Positions 1-7,228 of a stretch of 21,926 nucleotides of DNA are shown piece after piece. Under the pieces are notes generated by a model. It saw only the letters and a list, made by a program, of their open reading frames with translations. It did not search any database and had not been told where the DNA came from. Origin of the DNA: CAVYPR01 sp052145775 (GTDB lineage Bacteria > Actinomycetota > Acidimicrobiia > Acidimicrobiales > RAAP-2); the NCBI GenBank assembly GCA_052145775.1, contig JBKQNY010000035.1, positions 1-21,926 on the forward strand. The letters run 5' to 3'. Within the stretch, counting starts at the first letter, position 1. Every line of letters begins with the position of its first letter. A program made the position numbers and the translations under genes.

Positions 1-3
1 TCG

Positions 4-32
4 TTGCATAATCAAGGTTCTCGTCGTAGACT
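4..32 (+). promoter_or_regulatory. Promoter for leaderless transcript
   Basis: TTGCAT at 4-9 (-35-like), a 17-nt spacer, then TAGACT at 27-32 (-10-like). The -10 ends 6 nt before an ATG at 39, so transcription would begin at or next to that start codon, as in leaderless actinobacterial mRNAs. This is the only promoter in the window where both hexamers and the spacing look good. It was read by eye; no start site has been mapped. Confidence 0.55.
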
Positions 33-38
33 GGAGGC

Positions 39-74
39 ATGGACCTGAGCGGACGGCTGTGGGAGCGGTCGTGA
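39..74 (+). CDS. Possible 11-aa leaderless leader peptide
   Basis: An ATG at 39 opens an 11-codon frame (MDLSGRLWERS) ending with TGA at 72-74. It begins right where the upstream promoter should start transcription, and its stop overlaps the GTG (71) of the next ORF in a GTGA arrangement typical of translational coupling. The GGAGG at 33-37 is too close to this ATG to act as its ribosome site. There is no run of one amino acid to suggest classical attenuation. Whether it is translated is inference from position only. Confidence 0.35.
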   Translation: MDLSGRLWERS

Positions 75-286
75 ACCCCTCGCTGACCTCGCGGATGGTC
101 GAGGACCGCCGGCGCGAGATGCAGAACCTGGTTGCGACCGGAAGGCTCGGGGGGCGCAGAGCACGGCACCGACGCAGCCGGCCCCTGTCTCGCTGGATCG
201 GCGTGGCGCTCATCCGTGCCGGGCGGCGGTTGGCTGGGCCCGAGGATCAGCTCCGGGCACCGGTCACCCTCCTCAAGTCCCGCTGA
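71..286 (+). CDS. Small Arg-rich hypothetical protein
   Basis: A 71-residue protein starting at GTG 71, preceded by GGGAG with 5-nt spacing; a GTG at 59 is in frame but less well placed. The N-terminal half is polar and helical (residues 6-17, SRMVEDRRREMQ). It is followed by an Arg-rich stretch and an amphipathic segment (LSRWIGVALIRAGRRLAG). Short basic proteins of this layout, ending in a Trp/Ile/Leu/Arg helix, are common and unnamed in Actinomycetota; I recall the pattern but assign no function. There is no Cys motif and no clear signal peptide, and the basic helix could touch membrane or nucleic acid. It is transcribed toward sufD but lies about 350 nt upstream of it. Codon use fits the genome, so the gene is probably real. 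Confidence 0.55.
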   Translation: MNPSLTSRMVEDRRREMQNLVATGRLGGRRARHRRSRPLSRWIGVALIRAGRRLAGPEDQLRAPVTLLKSR

Positions 287-639
287 TCTGCGTCGTTGGC
301 TGATCCGGGCCGAAGCCAGGGTCCACCGACGGCGCCGCACCGGCTAGGGCACGCGCTGACCGCACCCACCGATCCGTCGGTCCGGTGGGACGTCGACCAC
401 TCCATGCGGATGCACCGCGGCCTGTGTGCCGGGGTGAGCGGCGCCCGCCGAACGGCGGACCAGGGCCCCGCGACAAGGTGGGCGTCCCGACGACCACCGG
501 CAGGTCCGAGCCGACCGCCTACCGGCGGCCCCAGGGACCGGACCACTACACTGGGCGGGGGCCGTTTCGGCCCCTGTCGTCTGTCCCGGGTCGGCAACCG
601 ACGCCGTCGGACCGTGCCCGGACGAGGAAAGGTCGAGCT
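287..639 (+). other. Leader region upstream of sufD, no convincing gene
   Basis: About 350 nt without a supported gene. The sufD frame stays open back to an ATG at 385, but the extra 85 residues are Arg/Pro-rich and unlike SufD. It holds a small inverted repeat (ACCGA 368-372 / TCGGT 377-381), a weak TACACT -10-like hexamer at 547-552 with no good -35, and a 7-bp hairpin at 558-574. Promoter and 5' leader of the suf operon probably lie here, which is where iron or redox control would be expected. Confidence 0.45.
558..574 (+). promoter_or_regulatory. Perfect hairpin in sufD leader
   Basis: GGGGCCG (558-564), TTT loop, CGGCCCC (568-574): a perfect 7-bp stem about 65 nt upstream of the proposed sufD start. 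No T tract follows, so it is not a classical terminator. It could be an mRNA 5' stabiliser or part of a regulatory fold. Function is unknown. Confidence 0.35.
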
Positions 640-1929
640 CTGCACTTCACTGCCGATGCCTGCGCCGGTCTGCCCGGTCCAGAGTGGCTCCGCCGCCGGC
701 GGTCGGAGGCCTTCGGGGAGTTCGAGTCGATGCCGCTCCCCTCGGAGAAGGAGGAGGTCTGGCGGTATTCGCCGATCGACCGGCTCGACCTCGGGGCCTA
801 CGCTCCGGCCGCCGGCGACGGGCCGCCGCCCGCCGCCCTGGTCGCCGAGGTCGGCGCCGACGTGTCGCCGCACGCCGCGCTGGCTGAGGTCAATGGCGGA
901 AGGCTCGTCTCGGTCTCCCGCCCGGCGCTCCCCGGGCAGGTGACGGTGGCCGGCCTGCGCGAGCTGGCCGATGGCGGCCAACTCCTGGGCACGGTCCTCT
1001 CCGGCGGCGACGCGCTGGTCCGCCTCAACGACTCGTTCATGCCCGACGCCGTGGTGGTCGACGTGCCGGCAGGTGTCGTCGTGGAGGAGCCGATCGTGGT
1101 GGTCCACTGGTGCGCGGGCCCGGTCGAGGGTGGTCCGTCGCCGGCCTGGTTCCCCCGCACGGTGGTGCGGGTGGGCGACGGTGGCCGGGCGTCGGTCGTC
1201 GAGGTGCTGGCCGGCGCTCCGGGTGGGCCGGAGACGCTCGTGGTGCCGGTGACCGAGCTGTCGGTCGGGGACGGCGGCCACCTGTCCTATGTCTCGCTCC
1301 AGGAGCTCGGCCTGGCGGCCTGGCACATCGGGCGGCTGGCCGGCACGGCCGGCCGTGACGCGGTCCTCTCGGTGTTCACGGCCGGCCTGGGCGGCGCCTA
1401 CGACCGCGCCCGGACCGACGCCTCGGCGGACGGCACCGGCGCCCGCTGCGAACTGCGCTCGGCCTACCTGGGCACCGGGGAGCAGGTGCACGACGTGCGG
1501 ACCATGCAGGCGCACCGGGCGCCCCGCACCACCAGCGATCTCCTGTGCAAGGGGGCCGTCGCCGGCTCCTCGCGCTCGGTCTACAGCGGACTGATCAGGG
1601 TCGAGCGCGGCGCCGTGCGCACCGAGGCCTTCCAGACCAACCACAACCTCGTCCTCGACGTCCGCGCCCACGCCGACTCGGTGCCCAACCTCGACATCGA
1701 AGAGAACGACGTGCGCTGCAGCCACGCCTCGACGGTCGGGCCGATCGACGAGGACCAGCGCTACTACCTCGAGTCCCGCGGCGTGTCGCCCGAGCGGGCG
1801 GAGCGCTTGATCGTGCTCGGGTTCTTCGAGGACGTGATCGACCGCTCCCCGGTGCCCGCCGCCGGCGGCCGCCTTCGGCGCCATGTCACCTCGAGGCTGG
1901 TCCGGGCGCTGGAGGCCGGCGGTGGGTGA
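640..1929 (+). CDS. sufD: Fe-S cluster assembly protein SufD
   Basis: SufD pairs with SufB and SufC to form the SufBC2D scaffold on which [Fe-S] clusters are built in the cytoplasm. The N-terminus has the SufD pattern W-L-R-R-R...PLPSEKEEVWRYS. The middle is the beta-helix typical of the family, and the C-terminal helical part carries RCSHASTVG with Cys360 and His362 (equivalent to the conserved SufD CSH) and YYLESRGV. SufB would instead show a HEA motif here. With a start at 640 the protein is 429 residues, normal for SufD. No ATG/GTG fits: ATG 385 adds 85 unrelated residues and ATG 730 removes the conserved N-terminus. CTG 640, with GAGGAAAGG 7 nt upstream, is the best start. The Rieske gene overlaps its 3' end. 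Family assignment is firm; the CTG start is inferred. Confidence 0.9.
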   Translation: MHFTADACAGLPGPEWLRRRRSEAFGEFESMPLPSEKEEVWRYSPIDRLDLGAYAPAAGDGPPPAALVAEVGADVSPHAALAEVNGGRLVSVSRPALPGQVTVAGLRELADGGQLLGTVLSGGDALVRLNDSFMPDAVVVDVPAGVVVEEPIVVVHWCAGPVEGGPSPAWFPRTVVRVGDGGRASVVEVLAGAPGGPETLVVPVTELSVGDGGHLSYVSLQELGLAAWHIGRLAGTAGRDAVLSVFTAGLGGAYDRARTDASADGTGARCELRSAYLGTGEQVHDVRTMQAHRAPRTTSDLLCKGAVAGSSRSVYSGLIRVERGAVRTEAFQTNHNLVLDVRAHADSVPNLDIEENDVRCSHASTVGPIDEDQRYYLESRGVSPERAERLIVLGFFEDVIDRSPVPAAGGRLRRHVTSRLVRALEAGGG

Positions 1930-2239
1930 GCGGGTGATCCTCTGCCGCCGGGAGGACCTGGCCCCCGGGCAGGTCCGCCGCTTCGACGGCGACGGCTACC
2001 GCCTCGCCCTGGTGCGCATCGGCGACGAGTTCCACGCCGTCGGCGACCGCTGCAGCCACGAGGACTACTCCCTGTCGGAGGGCGAGGTGTGGGAGGACGA
2101 GTGCGAGCTCGAGTGCCCCCGGCACGGCAGCACCTTCGACCTGCGCACCGGCGAGGCCTGCACGCTGCCGGCCACCAAGCCCATCCCCGTCTACGAGGTG
2201 GAACTGGTCGGCGACGAGGTCAGCGTGGTGCTGCCGTGA
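1922..2239 (+). CDS. Rieske [2Fe-2S] ferredoxin of the suf operon
   Basis: A 105-residue soluble Rieske protein. The cluster ligands are visible as C44-S-H46 and C65-P-R-H68, the standard CxH...CxxH pattern of NirD/biphenyl-dioxygenase-type ferredoxins, embedded in the small beta-sandwich fold. It starts at GTG 1922, with GGAGG 6 nt upstream, and overlaps the last 8 nt of sufD; it ends in a GTGA overlap with sufC. Such ferredoxins sit between sufD and sufC in many actinobacteria. By position the protein may supply electrons during cluster assembly, or be an early recipient of clusters; neither is proven. There is no signal peptide or membrane segment. It is very likely co-translated with both neighbours. 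Confidence 0.9.
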   Translation: MGERVILCRREDLAPGQVRRFDGDGYRLALVRIGDEFHAVGDRCSHEDYSLSEGEVWEDECELECPRHGSTFDLRTGEACTLPATKPIPVYEVELVGDEVSVVLP

Positions 2240-2979
2240 CCTCCCACGTCCTCGAGGTGCGCGACTTACACGCCAGCGCCGGGGGGCGCGAGGTCGTCCA
2301 CGGGGTGGACCTCACGGTGGCCTCCGGCGAGGTGCACGTCGTGATGGGCCCCAACGGCTCGGGCAAGAGCACCCTGGCCCACGCCCTGATGGGGAGGCCC
2401 GGCACCGAGGTCACCCGCGGCAGCATCCTCCTCGACGGGGAGGAGCTCGTCGGCCGGCCTTGCTGGGAGCGGGCGCGGGCCGGGCTGTTCCTCGCCCTCC
2501 AGCAGCCGATCGAGGTCCCCGGGGTCCGGCTGGAGCAGGTGATGGCCGAGGCGCTCGCCGACCGGGGCGAGCACCCGGCCGACGGCACCGTGGCGGCGCG
2601 CCTGGGGGCGGAAGCCGAGGCCATCGGCTTCGACGCCAAGTTCCTCGAGCGGCCGCTCAACGTGGACCTCTCCGGCGGTGAGCGCAAGCGCAACGAGATG
2701 GTGCAGCTCGGTGTGCTCCGCCCTCCGTTCTGCGTCCTCGACGAGATCGACTCGGGCCTCGACGTCGACGCCCTGGGGGCGGTGGCCAGGCGGCTGGAGT
2801 GGGCCACCGCCGAGTGGGGGCTTGGCGTGGTCGCCGTGACCCACTTCCGCCGGCTCCTGGTCGAGCTCAGGGCGGACGCCGTGCACGTGCTCATCGGCGG
2901 GCGGCTCGTGGCCTCGGGTGGCCCCGAACTGGCCCAGGACCTGGAGCGCACCGGCTACGCCGGGTACGGGCTCGCCTAG
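2236..2979 (+). CDS. sufC: Fe-S assembly ATPase SufC (copy 1)
   Basis: The cytoplasmic ABC-type ATPase of the SufBCD scaffold: ATP hydrolysis drives conformational change in SufB/SufD during cluster assembly. At 247 residues it is normal length. Walker A is GPNGSGKST (38-46), Q-loop about 89-90, signature LSGGE (145-149) followed by the SufC-typical RKRNEM, Walker B ending D169-E170, and H-loop VTH. All catalytic motifs are intact. The start GTG 2236 overlaps the Rieske stop (GTGA), so translation is probably coupled. Codon 11 (2266-2268) is TTA, the only in-frame TTA I found in the window. A second, more canonical sufC lies at 6385-7140 on the other strand. This copy has LALQQP where SufC usually reads LAFQYP, so it has diverged somewhat. 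Confidence 0.93.
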   Translation: MTSHVLEVRDLHASAGGREVVHGVDLTVASGEVHVVMGPNGSGKSTLAHALMGRPGTEVTRGSILLDGEELVGRPCWERARAGLFLALQQPIEVPGVRLEQVMAEALADRGEHPADGTVAARLGAEAEAIGFDAKFLERPLNVDLSGGERKRNEMVQLGVLRPPFCVLDEIDSGLDVDALGAVARRLEWATAEWGLGVVAVTHFRRLLVELRADAVHVLIGGRLVASGGPELAQDLERTGYAGYGLA

Positions 2980-3042
2980 GCGCGACCTGACGGGAACCTG
3001 ACGCAGGCGCCCCCCTGGCCTCGGTTTTCGCGCCGCAGAGAC

Positions 3043-3048
3043 TACCGT
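3043..3048 (+). promoter_or_regulatory. -10-like element, leaderless start of LCP gene
   Basis: TACCGT ends 6 nt before the ATG at 3055, so a transcript would start on the start codon. No Shine-Dalgarno sequence precedes that ATG, which agrees with leaderless expression. I see no convincing -35. Confidence 0.4.
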
Positions 3049-3054
3049 TGAGCC

Positions 3055-4536
3055 ATGGTCAGCGGTCGTCCGCCGGACGGCCCGGCCGAACCCCCGCCCC
3101 GTCGCCGAGGCCGGCACTCGTCGAACGAAGAGGGGCTGCGCGCCCTCGGCTCGCAGCTGGAGGGGTCCGACCGCGGCGACGTCTCCAGCGAGGAGAAGCT
3201 GCGCGCCCTGGGGGAGCAGCTGGAGGGGACCGACCAGGGTCCCGTCGCCAACGAGGAGGGCCTGCGCGCCCTCGGCCAGCGCGTCGACGAGGCTGCCGCC
3301 GCGGCGGGGAAGAAGGGCGGGAGGAAGCACTGGAGCACCCGCCGCAAGATCCTTGTGCCGGTGATCGCGCTGGCGGTGCTGGCCCTCCTACTGGTCGCAG
3401 GCGCCTACGGCTACGCCCGTTACCGCTACGACCAGATCCGCAAGGTGTCCATCGCCTCCGAGCATCAGCAGGTCACAGGCCAGCCCTTCAACGTGCTGGT
3501 GATCGGCTCGGACTCACGGGTCGGCAACCAGGCGGGCACACAGAAGTACGGGACAGCGACACTGGTGGGCGGTCAGCGCAGCGACGTGATCATGGTCTGG
3601 CACATCGTGCCCTCCACCCGGCAGATCACCATCCTCTCGATCCCCCGCGACACGCTCGTGTCGATGGTGGGCAAGAACGTCACAACATTCGGCAAATTCA
3701 ACCGCATCAACTCCTCCTACAACAAGGGGCCGACACTGCTGGTCCAGACCATCCAGGACAACTTCGGGATCCCCATCAACCACGTGATCCAGGTCGACTT
3801 CGCCGGCTTCAAGGGAGCGGTCAACGCCCTCGGAGGGGTCTACCTGGACTTCAAGTACCCGGCTCGCGACGCACTCTCGGGTCTGGACATCGCCACCCCG
3901 GGGTGCCAGCTGGTTGCCGGCACACAGGCGCTGGCGGTGGCCCGGAGCCGCCACTACCAGTACTACGCCACAACAGAGTGGCAGACAGACCCGACGGGTG
4001 ACTTCGGCCGCATCAAGCGCCAGGACGCCTTCTTGAGGGCGCTCGTCGACGCGGCCAAGTCCAAGTACAACCCGCTGACCATCAACGCCTTCTTGGGGTC
4101 GCTCCCCCAGGGGATCATCATCGACACACACCTCTCCCTGGGCGACCTCCTCGGCCTGGCCGAGGACTTCCACTCCATCAACCCCACAGCCATCAAGACC
4201 CTGACGATGCCGACGTTCTCCACCGGCTTCGTGACACCGTGGGGCGACATCCTGTTCGTCCAACAGCCCGAGGCCCAGCAGCTGCTCGTCTCGGTGTTCG
4301 GCAGCGAGCTGACCACGCCGTCCTCGCCCCCGCCGAACACAGCGCTGGTCCCGGCTCCGCCCCCCGATCTCACGTCGGGTGGAGCCGCGACGGGCGCCGG
4401 GACATCGACGCCCACGTCGACAGCCGGTGCATCCTCGACAGCCGCCGCCACGAGCTCGACCGCCGCCCCGTCGACCACCACGACGACCGAGCCCCCGGCT
4501 CCCTCGTTCGACCCGGTCCCCTGCAAGCCGGGATGA
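3055..4536 (+). CDS. LCP (LytR-CpsA-Psr) family protein
   Basis: LCP proteins are membrane-anchored phosphotransferases that attach lipid-linked glycopolymers (in actinobacteria arabinogalactan or other wall polymers) to peptidoglycan outside the cell. The 493-residue protein has a cytoplasmic N-terminus of about 98 residues with three 21-residue repeats, then a Lys/Arg-rich segment and one TM helix (about 99-120). The LCP domain follows: FNVLVIGSDSR (145-155), R175-S-D177, SIPRDTLV (195-202), KFNRINSSYNKG, a VDFAGF/NALGGV block and DFGRIKRQD. The tail is Ala/Ser/Thr/Pro-rich and wall-spanning-like. All signature Asp/Arg residues appear present. Thr codons are unusual, with many ACA, and local GC falls to about 50% around 3661-3720. 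It lies alone between the two suf blocks and converges on sufU. Confidence 0.9.
   Translation: MVSGRPPDGPAEPPPRRRGRHSSNEEGLRALGSQLEGSDRGDVSSEEKLRALGEQLEGTDQGPVANEEGLRALGQRVDEAAAAAGKKGGRKHWSTRRKILVPVIALAVLALLLVAGAYGYARYRYDQIRKVSIASEHQQVTGQPFNVLVIGSDSRVGNQAGTQKYGTATLVGGQRSDVIMVWHIVPSTRQITILSIPRDTLVSMVGKNVTTFGKFNRINSSYNKGPTLLVQTIQDNFGIPINHVIQVDFAGFKGAVNALGGVYLDFKYPARDALSGLDIATPGCQLVAGTQALAVARSRHYQYYATTEWQTDPTGDFGRIKRQDAFLRALVDAAKSKYNPLTINAFLGSLPQGIIIDTHLSLGDLLGLAEDFHSINPTAIKTLTMPTFSTGFVTPWGDILFVQQPEAQQLLVSVFGSELTTPSSPPPNTALVPAPPPDLTSGGAATGAGTSTPTSTAGASSTAAATSSTAAPSTTTTTEPPAPSFDPVPCKPG
3124..3279 (+). repeat. Three tandem 63-bp in-frame repeats
   Basis: Units begin at 3124, 3187 and 3250, exactly 63 nt (21 codons) apart. 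Each encodes (S/N)EE(G/K)LRALG. The first two units continue as xQLEG(S/T)D, while the third diverges after LRALGQ. Bases match well, including identical CTGCGCGCCCT cores. They lie in the cytoplasmic tail of the LCP protein. Confidence 0.85.
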
Positions 4537-4564
4537 GCGGGCCGGCGTAACCGGAGCCGTGCCT

Positions 4565-4587
4565 CGGCCCGGGCGGTCCCCGGGCCG
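4565..4587. terminator. Hairpin between convergent LCP and sufU genes
   Basis: CGGCCCGGG (4565-4573), loop CGGTC, CCCGGGCCG (4579-4587): a perfect 9-bp GC stem in the 58-nt gap between two converging genes. No T tract flanks it on either strand. It probably works as a bidirectional terminator or 3'-end stabiliser. Confidence 0.55.
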
Positions 4588-4594
4588 ACCGGCG

Positions 4595-5077
4595 TCAGCC
4601 GGCCGCCGCCTCCTCGAGGCCCTGGGCGAGGGCGTTCCAGCTGAGGGTGGCGCACTTGATGCGGACCGGGAACTTCACGACCCCCTGGAGGGCGGCGAGC
4701 TCGCCCAGCTTCTCGAGGTCGACCGCTTCTGCGGGCTCGTCGTCACCCTCGCCGTCTCCGCCGAGCGACGCTCCGTGGATCGACATCATCGACTTGAACG
4801 TGCGGATCAGCCGGTGGACGTCCTCGAGGGACTGGCCCTTCACCGCGCCGGACATGAGCGACGCCGAGGACTGGCTGATCGAGCAGCCCGTGCCGCCCAC
4901 CTTGATGTCGACCAACTTGGCGTCGTCGACCACGAAGGTCACCACGACCTCGTCTCCGCAGAGGGGATTGAACCCCTCCACCCGGTGGGCCGGCGGCGAC
5001 GCGAGCTCGCCGCGGTTGCGGGGGGAGCGGTAGTGGTCGAGGATGATCTCGCGGTAGAGCTCCTCGAGATCGGGCAT
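4595..5077 (-). CDS. sufU: Fe-S assembly sulfur-transfer protein SufU
   Basis: SufU accepts persulfide sulfur from SufS and passes it to the SufBCD scaffold; it is a zinc protein in Gram-positives. The 160-residue protein shows all three conserved cysteines: C40 in NPLCGD, C65 in GTGCSISQSS and C142 in IKCATLSW. The stretch between the second and third Cys includes an acidic insert (about 105-120, GGDGEGDDEPAEAVD) in the place where SufU differs from IscU. The start ATG 5077 has GGGAGG 4 nt upstream; an in-frame GTG at 5089 is possible. It sits 40 nt downstream of sufS, so the two are almost certainly co-transcribed, as expected for partners. Confidence 0.93.
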   Translation of the reverse strand: MPDLEELYREIILDHYRSPRNRGELASPPAHRVEGFNPLCGDEVVVTFVVDDAKLVDIKVGGTGCSISQSSASLMSGAVKGQSLEDVHRLIRTFKSMMSIHGASLGGDGEGDDEPAEAVDLEKLGELAALQGVVKFPVRIKCATLSWNALAQGLEEAAAG

Positions 5078-5117
5078 CAGGCCTCCCACCCCCTGGGCAG
5101 GGGGGACTCGTGCAGGA

Positions 5118-6383
5118 TCACCCGAACAACCTACCGGCTTCGATCAGGCCCTCGATCAGGACGTCGATGTCGTGCTCGTCGTTGTAGGGGCCGATGGAGG
5201 CCCGCGCCGTGGCTGGCACGCCCAGCCGGCGCATCAGCGGCTTGGCACAGTGGTGGCCCGGCCGGACGCACACCCCGAACTGGTCGAGCACCTGGGCCAG
5301 GTCGTGCGGGTGGACGTCGCGCACGGCGAGGGAGAGCACCCCGCCCCGGTCGTCGCCGGCCGGTGGCCCGAAGACCCGGCAGTCGTCCCCGAGCCGGTCG
5401 GCCAGGGACCCGAGGGCGTAGGCCGTGAGGTTCCGCTCATGCTCGCGGAGCCGTTCCATCCCCAGGACCTCGAGGTAGGCGACGGCGGCGGACAGGCCGA
5501 CCGCCTCGGCGATGGGCGGCGTCCCGGCCTCGAACCGCTGGGGCGGGTCGGCGGCCAGGAAGCGGTCGGTGCGGACGTCGAGGATCATGCCGCCCCCGCC
5601 GATGAAGGGGGGCATGTCTTCGAGGAGCTCGGCCCGCCCCCACAGCACCCCGATGCCGGTGGGACCGAACATCTTGTGGGCCGAGAAGGCCAGGAAGTCG
5701 ACGCCGCTCGCCACCACGTCGACCGGCTGGTGGGGCACCAGCTGGGCCCCGTCGGCCACGACGAGGGCGCCGGCGGCGTGCGCCGCACGGGCGATCTCGG
5801 GCAGCGGGTTGATGGTGCCGAGCACGTTGGACATGGCCGAGACCCCGACCAGCTTCACCCCGTCCAGGGCCCGGTCGAGGCCGCTCAGGTCGAGCCGGCC
5901 GTCGTCGTCGACGGGCAGGTACCGGAGCTCGAGGCCGCGTTCGTCGGCCAGCATGAGCCAGGGGACGATGTTGGCGTGGTGCTCCATCTCGGTGAGCAGC
6001 ACGGCGTCGCCGGCGGCCAGGCGCGGCCGTCCCCACGAGTGGGCCACCAGGTTGAGCGACTCGGTGGCGTTCTTGGTGAAGACGATCTCCCGGGCGGGGT
6101 CGGGCGCACCGATGAAGCGACCGATGTCGACGCGGGCCTGTTCGTAGAGGCGGGTCGCCTCCTCGGCGGTGGCGTAGACGCCGCGGTGGACGTTGGCGTG
6201 GGTGGTCTCGTAGTAGTGGTCCATGGCCGCCAGCACCTGGCGAGGCTGGAGGGCGGTGGCGGCCGAGTCGAGGTAGACGATCGGGCGGTCGTGCACCGTG
6301 CGAGACAGGAGGGGGAAGTCCTTGCGGAGCACCTCCACGTCGATCGGCCCCAAGCCCGGTGCCGGTGCTGCGGACCCGGTCAC
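5118..6383 (-). CDS. sufS: Cysteine desulfurase SufS
   Basis: A PLP-dependent group II cysteine desulfurase that takes sulfur from L-cysteine as an enzyme persulfide for cluster assembly, delivered to SufU. At 421 residues it has the family's usual size. The PLP lysine is K237 in FSAHKMFGPTG, and the persulfide cysteine is C379 in RPGHHCAKPLM. HHANIVPW and the N-terminal YLDSAATA block also match SufS. The GTG start at 6383 lies one base after the sufC2 stop, and sufU follows after 40 nt, giving the order sufC2-sufS-sufU on the minus strand. No residue looks defective. Confidence 0.95.
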   Translation of the reverse strand: MTGSAAPAPGLGPIDVEVLRKDFPLLSRTVHDRPIVYLDSAATALQPRQVLAAMDHYYETTHANVHRGVYATAEEATRLYEQARVDIGRFIGAPDPAREIVFTKNATESLNLVAHSWGRPRLAAGDAVLLTEMEHHANIVPWLMLADERGLELRYLPVDDDGRLDLSGLDRALDGVKLVGVSAMSNVLGTINPLPEIARAAHAAGALVVADGAQLVPHQPVDVVASGVDFLAFSAHKMFGPTGIGVLWGRAELLEDMPPFIGGGGMILDVRTDRFLAADPPQRFEAGTPPIAEAVGLSAAVAYLEVLGMERLREHERNLTAYALGSLADRLGDDCRVFGPPAGDDRGGVLSLAVRDVHPHDLAQVLDQFGVCVRPGHHCAKPLMRRLGVPATARASIGPYNDEHDIDVLIEGLIEAGRLFG

Positions 6384-6384
6384 C

Positions 6385-7140
<756 letters not shown>

Positions 7141-7147
7141 GGGCAAA

Positions 7148-7153
7148 AGTCTA
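7148..7153 (-). promoter_or_regulatory. -10 element of sufC2-sufS-sufU operon
   Basis: On the minus strand this reads TAGACT, the same hexamer as in the promoter at the left edge, 7 nt before the GTG at 7140. It implies leaderless transcription of the operon. The 88-bp gap to the divergent debranching gene must hold both promoters; I see no clear -35. Confidence 0.45.
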
Positions 7154-7214
7154 CCTCTTTGGTCACATTTCGACGACAGAGGTAGGGGAAATTCCCGGAC
7201 CCCCGGGAGGCCGA

Positions 7215-7220
7215 TACGCT
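7215..7220 (+). promoter_or_regulatory. -10-like element of debranching-enzyme gene
   Basis: TACGCT ends 8 nt before the GTG at 7229. The only GGGAGG upstream (7205-7210) is 18 nt away, too far for ribosome binding, so a leaderless start is likely. No good -35 is seen. Confidence 0.4.
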
Positions 7221-7228
7221 GCCAGCCG

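Noticed and set aside
385..639. N-terminal extension of sufD from ATG 385
   Set aside because: The added 85 residues are Arg/Pro-rich, unlike SufD, and no ribosome site precedes the ATG.
247..1884. Long minus-strand ORF (545 aa) opposite sufD
   Set aside because: Low-complexity Arg/Gly/His/Val product with no family features; it mirrors the GC-rich codons of sufD.
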